64,000 nucleotides of DNA from Chloroflexota bacterium (GTDB lineage Bacteria; Chloroflexota; Chloroflexia; Chloroflexales; Herpetosiphonaceae): NCBI GenBank assembly GCA_020161265.1, contig JAIUOC010000002.1, positions 583,230 through 647,229 on the forward strand. The letters are read 5' to 3'. Made by a program: the position numbers and the translations under genes. Positions 34,576 to 41,904 of this stretch are shown piece by piece (within the stretch, counting starts at the first letter, position 1; each line of letters starts with the position of its first letter). The notes below the pieces were generated by a model, which worked only from the letters and a program-made list of their open reading frames with translations, searched no databases and was not told the DNA's origin.

Positions 34576-35534
34576 TGGAATTGATCGTTGAAACCCACAA
34601 TTTAACCCAGCGTTTTGGCACTCACCTAGCGCTCAATCAGGTCAATTTGAGCATTCCCAAAGGTGCGGTCTATGGTTTTATTGGGCCAAATGGCGCTGGT
34701 AAAACCACCACCATGCGAATTTTGACCACCTTGCTCCAACCAACCGCTGGTGAAGCCTTTGTCAACGGCGTTTCGGTACGCAAAGATCCCGATGCAGTGC
34801 GCAAAATGATTGGTTTTATGCCCGATTATTTTGGGGTTTACGAAAGCATGCGGGTTTGGGAATACCTCGATTTCTTTGCCCACATCTATGGTATCAAACA
34901 GCCACGCCGAACAAGTTTGATTCAAGAATTATTGCAACTAGTCGATCTGACCGAAAAACACGATAGTTATGTAATGAATCTCAGCCGTGGGATGAAACAG
35001 CGCCTCAGTTTAGCCCGCACCATGGCCCACGATCCCAGCTTGTTAATTCTCGATGAACCAGCCAGTGGGCTTGATCCACGCGCACGAATCGAACTACGCG
35101 AGTTGCTACGCGAATTAAGCCGCATGGGCAAAACGATTATGGTTAGTTCACACATTTTGTCGGAACTAGCCGAAATGTGTAGCCATATTGGCATTATCGA
35201 GCGTGGCACACTCCTAGCAAGCGGTCCAGTCGAACAAATTATGCAGGATTTACGCCCACATAAATTGATCGAAGTGCAAGTGCTTGAACGAGCAATGCCA
35301 GCCTTGCAAATGCTCAAACAACTGCCAACCATCAACGATGTGCATTTAGCCAATGAGCTAGCCGATGATCAGGCAGGCGGCAAATTAGCGATCAACTTCA
35401 GTGGCACAGCCGAAGAGAGCAGCGCAATTTTGAGCAACCTGATCAGCCAAGGCTTTCGGGTCAATCACTTTGCCGAACGCCAATCCGACCTCGAAGAAGT
35501 CTTTTTGCATGTGACACAGGGAGTGGTGGCATGA
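34575..35534 (+). CDS. ABC transporter ATP-binding protein (ABC-2 export type)
   Basis: 319 residues. Walker A GPNGAGKTTTM, signature NLSRGMKQRLSLARTMAH, Walker B LLILDEPASGLDPRARIEL, and the switch His in MVSSHILSELAEM. The C-terminal 80 residues are the usual regulatory extension of this class. The start overlaps the previous stop by one base and its stop overlaps the permease start by four bases, so the three proteins form one translationally coupled unit. The cargo is unknown. Confidence 0.92.
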   Translation: MELIVETHNLTQRFGTHLALNQVNLSIPKGAVYGFIGPNGAGKTTTMRILTTLLQPTAGEAFVNGVSVRKDPDAVRKMIGFMPDYFGVYESMRVWEYLDFFAHIYGIKQPRRTSLIQELLQLVDLTEKHDSYVMNLSRGMKQRLSLARTMAHDPSLLILDEPASGLDPRARIELRELLRELSRMGKTIMVSSHILSELAEMCSHIGIIERGTLLASGPVEQIMQDLRPHKLIEVQVLERAMPALQMLKQLPTINDVHLANELADDQAGGKLAINFSGTAEESSAILSNLISQGFRVNHFAERQSDLEEVFLHVTQGVVA

Positions 35535-36406
35535 AGGCAATTTTGCAAAAGGAATTTCGCTCGTATTTGCGCGGCAATCGGGCGTTTACCATGCTCAGCA
35601 TCTACTTATTCATTCTCAGTGGCTTGTGTGTGCTAATTTACGCTGGCCAAAGCGAAAATGGGTTTATCGATCGCAGCCAGATTGGCTTAAGTTTATATAG
35701 CACCGCTGCCGCCGTAGCCTTGTTTCAACTAACCTTTTTTGCACCATCGCTGAATGCTTCATCGCTGGGCAGCGAACGCGATCGCCAAACCATCGACGTG
35801 TTGATGGTCACACCTGTACGGCGCTACCAAATCATCTTGGGCAAGCTGATTGCGCCTTGTTTATTCCTCTTTTTGCTTAGTTTAGCCAGCTTGCCAATTG
35901 GCGCATTGGCCTTGCTAATTGGCGGGATCGAAGCCCGCGACCTATGGATTGCCCTGGCGATTCAATTGGTCACAGTTTTGGGCTATGGCAGCATCGGGAT
36001 TTGGGGAGCTTCGTGGGCTAAAACCAGCCGTGGGGCGATGATGGCAACCCTTGGCTTAGCATTGGTATTGGCGATTGGGCTGCCATTACTGGCGATATTA
36101 GTCTTAGCAGTGCTCTCGAATGATCAACCATTATTTGATTCCATTATGAACAATGGCTTTATCCGCAATCTTGGGGTTGTGGCCTTGTCGTTCAGCCCGT
36201 TCTTTAGCCTTATTATGTGGATTCAGAGCGTTACCGATGGTCAAGCAACCACCTGGACTTTAGATTTACAAGGCCAACTTGGTGGTGGCACAATTTTACA
36301 ACCATGGGTTATTTCCGTCTTGATTTGGCTGATGCTCATCCCTTTCTTGATTTGGCGTAGCTCCAAGCAATTGCAAAAATCGGTTGCCCATTCAAGCGGC
36401 GGCTAG
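35531..36406 (+). CDS. ABC-2 type transporter permease
   Basis: 291 residues, six membrane segments. It opens ILQKEFRSYLRGNRAFTMLS, the cytoplasmic elbow of ABC-2 permeases, and has SLGSERDRQTIDVLMVTPVR followed by RYQIILGKLIAPCLFLFLLS, the conserved loop before the second helix. It is partner of the ATPase above and probably of the membrane-anchored protein at 32689-34575. A 12-bp hairpin follows. Confidence 0.9.
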   Translation: MKAILQKEFRSYLRGNRAFTMLSIYLFILSGLCVLIYAGQSENGFIDRSQIGLSLYSTAAAVALFQLTFFAPSLNASSLGSERDRQTIDVLMVTPVRRYQIILGKLIAPCLFLFLLSLASLPIGALALLIGGIEARDLWIALAIQLVTVLGYGSIGIWGASWAKTSRGAMMATLGLALVLAIGLPLLAILVLAVLSNDQPLFDSIMNNGFIRNLGVVALSFSPFFSLIMWIQSVTDGQATTWTLDLQGQLGGGTILQPWVISVLIWLMLIPFLIWRSSKQLQKSVAHSSGG

Positions 36407-36415
36407 CAATTGTTG

Positions 36416-36452
36416 AGCAGCGGCATGCCCTATTGCTCATGCCGCTGCTTTC
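36416..36452 (+). terminator. Hairpin terminator after the ABC-2 unit
   Basis: A perfect 12-bp stem AGCAGCGGCATG/CATGCCGCTGCT with a 10-nt loop, followed only by TTT, so termination may be partial. It abuts the promoter of the receiver gene. Confidence 0.65.
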
Positions 36453-36456
36453 GCGG

Positions 36457-36462
36457 TACAAT
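36457..36462 (+). promoter_or_regulatory. -10 of the lone receiver gene (near-leaderless)
   Basis: TACAAT nine bases before the ATG at 36471. A transcript starting 7 nt after the -10 would have only about two untranslated bases. Confidence 0.4.
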
Positions 36463-36470
36463 TCAGCCAC

Positions 36471-36902
36471 ATGTTGAAATCCAAGGAGGCTGGTATCGCT
36501 ACACTTGTTGTGATCGAAGACCAACCAGATACGCTATTAATCATTCGGAGCACATTGCACCAACAAGGCCATCAATTACACTTCTTCCCCAATGGCCGCG
36601 TGGCTACAGCTCAAGCCGTGCAAGCCTTACAACCTGCCCTCATTTTGCTCGATGTGCAGCTGCCAGATCAATCAGGCTTCGATTTGATTGGCTCCTTGCG
36701 CTCGATAGCCCCCTGTATTGCCTTGACAGGATTTAGTGATATGAGCATTGTTGAACGTGCCAAGGCTTTGGGCTTTTTTGGTTTTTTAGGCAAGCCAATT
36801 CGCCCAGCCTACTTTCCGCAACAAATTAGCCGTTTGTTGGCTGGTGAAGCGGTTTGGGAACACACGTGGGCAGGCGATGTGCCAGTGCCAATCTTCAGCT
36901 AA
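36471..36902 (+). CDS. Stand-alone response-regulator receiver protein
   Basis: 143 residues of CheY fold. Acidic pair in LVVIEDQPDT, phospho-acceptor Asp in ALILLDVQLPDQSGFDLI, switch Thr in CIALTGFSD and Lys in FLGKPIRP. No output domain, but a short C-terminal tail of about 20 residues. The only good ribosome site, AAGGAGG (36483-36489), lies inside this frame, five bases before an ATC codon (36495). Translation therefore begins either leaderless at ATG 36471 or at a rare ATC. The 3' end overlaps the convergent STAND gene by 8 bp. Confidence 0.82.
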   Translation: MLKSKEAGIATLVVIEDQPDTLLIIRSTLHQQGHQLHFFPNGRVATAQAVQALQPALILLDVQLPDQSGFDLIGSLRSIAPCIALTGFSDMSIVERAKALGFFGFLGKPIRPAYFPQQISRLLAGEAVWEHTWAGDVPVPIFS

Positions 36903-38490
36903 ACAGCAATAGAATTTGTTGTAATTCGCTGCGTTGCTGCTCGCTCGCCATACTCATGGCCGAACGCAACCATAAACGACCTTCGGGGCTTTCATAATGC
37001 AGCCAAAATTTCCACAAACCGCCGACTAACTCCAATAATTGCCCATGCTCATAGATCGCCGCCCATTGCAAACAGCCACGAATCGTCGTATAACTCTCAC
37101 GCAACAACGAAAGATCGTTCATCGGCGTGAGCAATTCGCCATGATCTTTGGCGCGTTCGATCGTTTGCTCCCAACGCTGCAAAATCTGCTTAATTTCATT
37201 GGCCCAATATTGGGTAAATTCCAGCATCAACTGATGATAGACATCGCGTTCGAGCGCTACTTGCCGAGCATAGAGCCGAATTACAATTGGCATACTAAAC
37301 CGCGTTTCGCCACGGCTATCGACACTACCCTCCAAGCATGATGCATCGACCAAACCGCTAGCCACCCGCCAATTGACTTTAAAAGCTTGGGTGGCTTGGG
37401 CTAGGCTAAAATGATGTTCAAACAAGGCCAAGCGCAAACAAGCAGCTTGAACATCATCATTTAACAACGAAAAGGTATATTCAACCATTTGGCGCAAGGT
37501 GCGATGCGAGGCCGAGCCATTTGCCAACGATTCGATCTCCAACATTTCAACGTTGGTCATGGCCAAAATATCGTTGAGCGAAACCAGCAACAATTGCGAA
37601 GCAGCAATTTCAATCGCCAAGGGATGGCCTGCCAAACGCTGAACAATTTGCTCGGTTTGCCGACGCTCAACCTGACGGTTCAAATCGCGAGCACGTTGCT
37701 CAAACAACAAAATCCCTTCTTCGAGGCTCAAGGCTGGCACAGGAAAGCGTCGTTCACCATTGATGCTCAAGGCAATTTGCGTGGTGGTAATAATTGAAAT
37801 ATTGCCAAAATTGAGTAATGGCAGCAGCATCTCGGCAACTGCCCGAATATGCTCACAATTATCGATAATCAAGACCGTGCGGCGATTGGATTGCTGAATA
37901 TAACTGGTTAAATCGGCTTTGGGGTCGCCGAGCCAGCGATTGAGCAAGGCATGCCAGCTATCATGCACTGTGTATTCATTGCGTAAATCGATAAAAACGA
38001 CTTCTTGAGCAAAGCCAGCATTGGCAATATAGCTAGCGAGGGCAATCGCGAGGCGGGTTTTGCCGATGCCACCAATACCATGCAAGGTTACCAGCCGATA
38101 TTCGCGGCAAAGTTCAAGCAACTCTTGCAAAACTGCTTGGCGGCCAACCAAAGGCGTAAGCGGAATCGGCAGACCAATGATCGTGGTAGGACGCAGGCTA
38201 GGCAGATGATCGAGCAAATGGCGTAATTGCTCATAAAAACGGCCACGTTTGGCATAGTAGGTGCTATCGGCCATATTAAGATTTGCAGCTTTTTGGCTTT
38301 CTGTGGTATAACGATTTACCTGCTGTTCAAAGAAGGCAAGTGCATCAACATCGTGGCTCATGCCATCGCGCAACGTTTGCACAACTACCTGCCGACCACC
38401 ATGATTATCGACCCACTGCTGCAACGTTTGCGATAACATCTCGCCGCGGAGTAATTGGCGGAGCATTTTATTTGGCCAAGGATGTGGCAT
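36895..38490 (-). CDS. NB-ARC/STAND-type ATPase (AfsR/LuxR-associated ATPase family)
   Basis: 531 residues. The N-terminal 115 residues are helical with no recognised domain (AFFEQQVNRYTTESQKAANL). The NTPase follows: LVGRQAVLQELLELCREYRL, Walker A HGIGGIGKTRLAIALA, Walker B TVLIIDNCEHIRAVAEML, sensor ISIITTTQIALS, and LAGHPLAIEIAASQLLL. A winged-helix region follows near 400-480. No C-terminal LuxR HTH or TPR is present, so the output is unclear. The start codon is shared with the divergent HTH gene; ATG 38466 is an alternative. Confidence 0.83.
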   Translation of the reverse strand: MPHPWPNKMLRQLLRGEMLSQTLQQWVDNHGGRQVVVQTLRDGMSHDVDALAFFEQQVNRYTTESQKAANLNMADSTYYAKRGRFYEQLRHLLDHLPSLRPTTIIGLPIPLTPLVGRQAVLQELLELCREYRLVTLHGIGGIGKTRLAIALASYIANAGFAQEVVFIDLRNEYTVHDSWHALLNRWLGDPKADLTSYIQQSNRRTVLIIDNCEHIRAVAEMLLPLLNFGNISIITTTQIALSINGERRFPVPALSLEEGILLFEQRARDLNRQVERRQTEQIVQRLAGHPLAIEIAASQLLLVSLNDILAMTNVEMLEIESLANGSASHRTLRQMVEYTFSLLNDDVQAACLRLALFEHHFSLAQATQAFKVNWRVASGLVDASCLEGSVDSRGETRFSMPIVIRLYARQVALERDVYHQLMLEFTQYWANEIKQILQRWEQTIERAKDHGELLTPMNDLSLLRESYTTIRGCLQWAAIYEHGQLLELVGGLWKFWLHYESPEGRLWLRSAMSMASEQQRSELQQILLLFS

Positions 38491-38746
38491 GGAACAGCCC
38501 TCTGGTCTAACCTACGACCCACCAGCCAGCCAACTGCTCTCCTTGCAGCAGGCGGCGGCCTATACCCGTGAATATTACCCGGCTCAATCGCTCACCGAAG
38601 GCACCTTGCGCGTTTACCTTAATAAAGGTAAAATCCGTGGCATCAAACTTGATCGCTATTGGTACACAACGGCGGCTGAGCTTGAGCGCTATCTTTCTCA
38701 ACCAACATCAGCCACAATCACTCAACCCTCAGTTACGGATTCGTAA
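38489..38746 (+). CDS. Small HTH (excisionase/MerR-type) DNA-binding protein
   Basis: 85 residues. The core LLSLQQAAAYTREYYP, TLRVYLNKGKIRGIKLDRYW and YTTAAELERYL matches the helix-turn-helix found in excisionases and small HTH_17 proteins. AAGGA lies 6 nt before ATG 38489. Its start overlaps, on the opposite strand, the start of the STAND ATPase (CATG). It may regulate the STAND gene. A weak hairpin (AAGAGAG/CTCTCTT, 38785-38806) follows the gene. Confidence 0.72.
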   Translation: MEQPSGLTYDPPASQLLSLQQAAAYTREYYPAQSLTEGTLRVYLNKGKIRGIKLDRYWYTTAAELERYLSQPTSATITQPSVTDS

Positions 38747-38784
38747 TTTCTCCAAGATTCTCCCGCCAAACTCTAGACACAATA

Positions 38785-38806
38785 AAGAGAGATATTGCAC
38801 TCTCTT
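38785..38806 (+). terminator. Weak hairpin after the HTH gene
   Basis: AAGAGAG/CTCTCTT, 7-bp stem with an 8-nt loop, followed by GGTTTGATT. Confidence 0.35.
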
Positions 38807-39203
38807 GGTTTGATTGTATGCTATCGTAGCATTATCGACGATTAATTCAACCAACAACTTAATAAAGCAACCGAGCCAGTGCGAATGTGGCTGTGCCTTA
38901 GCATCATTATATCCGACTATCGATTTCAACCAACAGTCTGTGCTAGGCAACCAGCCAAATTCAAGCGTCGCAGCACTCCATCGGTCACCACTAGGAGGTC
39001 TCATGGTCGCCAGCCGTGCGCTCTGTAGCTGTAGAGGGCTACATTGCCAGCCATTGCAAACCCACAGTGGCCGTTGTAACACTGTTACACTAGCCGCCAT
39101 CAATCTATCGTCAACGCTTGTGGGAGAGAAGAACAATGGAGTAGGTTGGAAGAATGCCAATAGTCCGCTTGTGGGAGCCTAGATAATTTACCGAGGAAGA
39201 ATA
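38807..39203. other. 400-bp non-coding stretch of unknown role
   Basis: It has no convincing protein frame: both long open frames are Cys/Ser-rich and lack ribosome sites at their starts. It contains the palindrome GTAACACTGTTAC (39076-39088), a TGTAGC/GCTACA hairpin near 39036-39054, and AGGAGGT near 38994-39000. It has none of the repeat words that fill other gaps. It could hold a structured RNA; no known class is recognised. Confidence 0.35.
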
Positions 39204-39240
39204 AACAGGCAGGCCGCCGTGAGAAGCAGCCTGCCTGTTA
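39196..39240 (-). terminator. Rho-independent terminator of the thioredoxin gene
   Basis: An 11-bp perfect stem AACAGGCAGGC/GCCTGCCTGTT, with TTTATTCTT following on the minus strand. Confidence 0.85.
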
Positions 39241-39244
39241 TAAT

Positions 39245-39586
39245 TTAACGCCCAAGCAGCTTTTGCACACGTTGTTCGAACGCAGCTTCGCTCATCGCCC
39301 CAATCCAGCGATCAACCTCTTGACCATGCTGAAATACCACCATCGTGGGCAAACCACGCACACCCAAACGGCTGGCATATTGCACATCTTCGTCGGTATT
39401 GATTTTGGCAACCACAATTTCACCAGCATAGCGCTGTGCCAGTTTGGCCAAAATTGGCGCAATCACGCGGCAATGCACACACCAAGGTGCCCAAAAATCG
39501 ACAATGACTGGCGTATCCGATTGTAATACCTGCGTTTCAAAGCTGGCATCGCTAATATGAACTGGCTGATCAATCACGGTTTGCAT
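39245..39586 (-). CDS. Thioredoxin with atypical CVHC active site
   Basis: 113 residues, classical thioredoxin length. The active site FWAPWCVHCRVIAP has Cys36-Val-His-Cys39 in place of the usual CGPC; the buried Asp (VIVDFW) and the cis-Pro loop RGLPTMVVF are kept. A CxHC pair usually raises the redox potential towards a DsbA-like oxidant, so it may differ in role from housekeeping TrxA (inference). Start ATG 39586 with GGAGGT 7 nt upstream. It is divergent from, and probably controlled by, the MerR-type regulator. Confidence 0.92.
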   Translation of the reverse strand: MQTVIDQPVHISDASFETQVLQSDTPVIVDFWAPWCVHCRVIAPILAKLAQRYAGEIVVAKINTDEDVQYASRLGVRGLPTMVVFQHGQEVDRWIGAMSEAAFEQRVQKLLGR

Positions 39587-39637
39587 GAACGAGACCTCCG
39601 CTTGACAGCTATTGCATGATTACAGTAGCTCGTTGGC

Positions 39638-39668
39638 AGTCTACAAGTTCAAGTCAACTTGAAGTCAA
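39638..39668 (-). promoter_or_regulatory. MerR/SoxR-type operator-promoter for the thioredoxin gene
   Basis: On the minus strand TTGACT (39668-39663), a 19-bp spacer and TAGACT (39643-39638). The perfect palindrome TTCAAGTTGACTTGAA (39663-39648) begins at the last -35 base and otherwise fills most of the spacer. A 19-bp spacer with a centred palindrome is the hallmark of promoters activated by MerR-family proteins, and the sequence resembles the SoxR box. Confidence 0.75.
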
Positions 39669-39691
39669 GCAGCAATTTCAGAGGTCGGCAT

Positions 39692-40087
39692 ATGCAACAA
39701 CTTAGTATCAGTATGGTCGCCAAACAGGCTGGCATCAAAGCCTCAACCATTCGTTATTATGAAGAAATTAATCTATTGCCGCCTGCTGCTCGCCAGAATG
39801 GTCGGCGTTATTACGATCAACAGATTTTCGAGCGTCTAGCGTTTATTCGCACAACCCAACGGCTTGGCTTTAGCCTTACCGAAATTCAATTGCTGTTTCA
39901 ACATGAGCAGCAACAGGCTCCGTTAGCAGGTTTATGGCGGCAATTAGCCAAGCAAAAGTTGGCCGATCTCAGCCAATTGCTCGAACAAGCTAGCCATGTG
40001 CAACAATTACTCCAGCGCGGGTTGCGTTGTCGCTGCGCCACCCTTGAAATGTGTGTCCATTGTGTGTTACAACATTGTCAAGATTAA
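39692..40087 (+). CDS. MerR-family transcriptional regulator with C-terminal Cys cluster
   Basis: 131 residues. The HTH is ISMVAKQAGIKASTIRYYEE with INLLPPAARQNGRRYYD; the dimerisation helix follows; the C-terminus carries CRCATLEMCVHCVLQHC, five cysteines in the spacing CxCx5Cx2Cx4C. SoxR instead has CX2CXCX5C, so this may bind a metal or sense thiol oxidation rather than hold the SoxR [2Fe-2S] cluster (inference). ATG 39692 follows GAGG; the frame extends 11 codons further upstream through the operator. The regulated promoter lies just upstream, facing the thioredoxin gene. Confidence 0.9.
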   Translation: MQQLSISMVAKQAGIKASTIRYYEEINLLPPAARQNGRRYYDQQIFERLAFIRTTQRLGFSLTEIQLLFQHEQQQAPLAGLWRQLAKQKLADLSQLLEQASHVQQLLQRGLRCRCATLEMCVHCVLQHCQD

Positions 40088-40157
40088 ATCGTGAAACCTT
40101 TTGATACTGTGTCTACGTATAACGCCTTAACAAATCGATCAACTTAGGAGGATGTGC

Positions 40158-40922
40158 ATGTTCCGTAAATTGCTCGCCAGCGTTGGTATTGGCAATGCTC
40201 GTATCGAAACCCATCTCCACAATAATACAACCGCTCCAGGTGGCACGATCACTGGCGAAGTGCATATTATGGGCGGTGATGTCGAACAAGATATCGAAGC
40301 ACTGTATTTGTTTTTGGTCACTCGCTATACCCGCGAGTACGACGACAGCAAAATGACCCAAGATCACACGATTGGGCAATATCCACTGACGCAGCGGTTT
40401 AAGCTTCAACCAGGCGCTCAACAACGCATTCCCTTTAGCATTAATTTGCCGCTCGATACGCCATTAACCATGGGCCATCAACCGGTCTTTATTCGGACTG
40501 GTTTATCAATCAGCGGCGGGGTCGATGCAGGCGATGTTGATCAATTACAAATTCAGCCGCATCCTTCGCAGGCAACGATTATTCAGGCCATCCAACAAAT
40601 TGGCTTCCAACTATATACCGTGCACAACGAATACAATTCACGCTGGCGCGGCCCCTATCCATTTGTGCAAGAGCTTGAATTCAAGCCCTATGGCCACCAA
40701 AGTTTCCACATCGAAGAATTAGAGGTTGTGCTCGATTTGCAAGATTATGGGGTTGATGTCTATTTGGAAATCGACAAGCGTTTGCATGGCTTTGCTAAGC
40801 TGTTTGCCGATTTTGATCTCAACGAACGCTATGCCAAGTTGACCTTTACCCACGCCGATATTCAACGCCCTGATTTGGCCCATATCATCAGCCAAACCAT
40901 CCAATCGCGCATGCGCCACTAA
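40158..40922 (+). CDS. Sporulation-control protein Spo0M-like (arrestin-fold)
   Basis: 254 residues. It begins MFRKLLASVGIGNARIETHL with APGGTITGEVHIMGGDVEQD, IPFSINLPLDTPLTMGHQPV, VFIRTGLSISGGVDAGDVDQ and VLDLQDYGVDVYLEIDKR, typical of the SpoOM family. The family is an arrestin-like beta-sandwich of unclear biochemical role, named from Bacillus sporulation, and is common in non-sporulating bacteria. ATG 40158 is chosen over 40152 because AGGAGG ends at 40151. A hairpin follows. Confidence 0.9.
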   Translation: MFRKLLASVGIGNARIETHLHNNTTAPGGTITGEVHIMGGDVEQDIEALYLFLVTRYTREYDDSKMTQDHTIGQYPLTQRFKLQPGAQQRIPFSINLPLDTPLTMGHQPVFIRTGLSISGGVDAGDVDQLQIQPHPSQATIIQAIQQIGFQLYTVHNEYNSRWRGPYPFVQELEFKPYGHQSFHIEELEVVLDLQDYGVDVYLEIDKRLHGFAKLFADFDLNERYAKLTFTHADIQRPDLAHIISQTIQSRMRH

Positions 40923-40931
40923 GTTCACGAC

Positions 40932-40965
40932 GACGGTCGATCACTACAATTGGTGATCGACCGTC
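40932..40965. terminator. Hairpin between convergent genes
   Basis: A 13-bp perfect stem GACGGTCGATCAC/GTGATCGACCGTC with an 8-nt loop. T-rich tails on either side are weak (ACTGTTTAA on the plus strand). Confidence 0.65.
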
Positions 40966-40971
40966 CACTGT

Positions 40972-41736
40972 TTAACCTAAAACATATTGCGCCAAAGCTT
41001 TGTGCAATAAATTACGCAGCATCTGACTAAAATGGCGATTCAGATCGGCTGGCAATAAGGCTAATTCTTTGGTGAGCGGCTGTGGTTGCCAGCCTTGAAT
41101 CACCAACATCAAGGCCGCTTTCTGAAATTCAGTCAGCACCGCTTTGGCTAAATCGCCGCCTAAGCACCAAACCTCAAACTTTTCTAAGCCCTCAGCCGTT
41201 TGGCGGTCATGCAAATCGACCAATGAATAAATATCAATATTCGTCCAGAGTGCCCCAGCCTTGGCTTGCTCCAAAAGATGCCCACCATGAAACACAATTA
41301 AATCGCGGAAACCCTCGCCCCCAGCCACGCAAAATACTGCATCAAGCGCCGCCAATTGCTCAGGATGGCGTTTGGCAAAATGTTCAAGCGCCACTTCGAT
41401 GCTGCGCAGGTAGGCGGGCAAAACATACGGCTTGCTAGCTTGGGCATATTCAACAATCCGATGAGCCAAATTTGCCAACAACACCTCGCGCAAACTGCCC
41501 AACGCCGCCATAATTGCTGGCAATTGAGCCGCATCAAACGACGATTCAACTCCAATTGCGTTGATGCCTGGATAGATTGTCGCCAGATGTTCGCCATATT
41601 TTTTGGCATACACCGCATGCATACCATGGCGTGGGCAGCCACCGCGTTCGACTCCAGGCCCACGAAAATGCGCTCGGATCGGCGCAAACAGACTATAACT
41701 CGCTTGCAATTGTTCAGCAATTTGCAGATCGTTCAT
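40972..41736 (-). CDS. Protein of unknown function (254 residues)
   Basis: I do not recognise a family. It is a soluble, mostly helical protein with no signal peptide or membrane segment. Features that may help are FRGPGVERGGCPRHGMHAVY, LDAVFCVAGGEGFRDLIVF, HGGHLLEQAKAGALWTNIDI and FEVWCLGGDLAKAVLTEF. The Gly-rich CVAGGEG segment could be a nucleotide- or substrate-binding turn. ATG 41736 is preferred because GGGGG precedes it; the frame extends nine codons upstream. It is convergent with the Spo0M-like gene and divergent from the mutarotase-like gene. Confidence 0.7.
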   Translation of the reverse strand: MNDLQIAEQLQASYSLFAPIRAHFRGPGVERGGCPRHGMHAVYAKKYGEHLATIYPGINAIGVESSFDAAQLPAIMAALGSLREVLLANLAHRIVEYAQASKPYVLPAYLRSIEVALEHFAKRHPEQLAALDAVFCVAGGEGFRDLIVFHGGHLLEQAKAGALWTNIDIYSLVDLHDRQTAEGLEKFEVWCLGGDLAKAVLTEFQKAALMLVIQGWQPQPLTKELALLPADLNRHFSQMLRNLLHKALAQYVLG

Positions 41737-41904
41737 CGCAGCAGCCCCCTTTTGAGCATTCACACACTAGCCATACTATAGAGCATAATCGCCCCAAACC
41801 TAGCAGAATTTTCAGGTTTCTCAGGCCAACTTCAGCCGCAAACTATGGTTTTTGGCCCACCACAGCGCTATACTCACCATAGCTATTTGATGTTGGAGGG
41901 ATAT

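Noticed and set aside
36410..36736. Plus-strand frame of 108 codons overlapping the receiver gene
   Set aside because: It runs across the terminator hairpin and out of frame with a well-supported receiver domain.
38729..39160. Open frame of 143 codons on the minus strand
   Set aside because: It has no ribosome site, no recognisable domain, and runs antisense through the HTH gene 3' end.
38814..39182. Open frame of 122 codons on the plus strand
   Set aside because: It is Cys/Ser-rich with no ribosome site at its start and overlaps an equally unconvincing minus-strand frame. It was treated as non-coding.
39692..40087. Calling the MerR-type regulator SoxR
   Set aside because: The Cys spacing is CxCx5Cx2Cx4C rather than the CX2CXCX5C of the SoxR [2Fe-2S] cluster.
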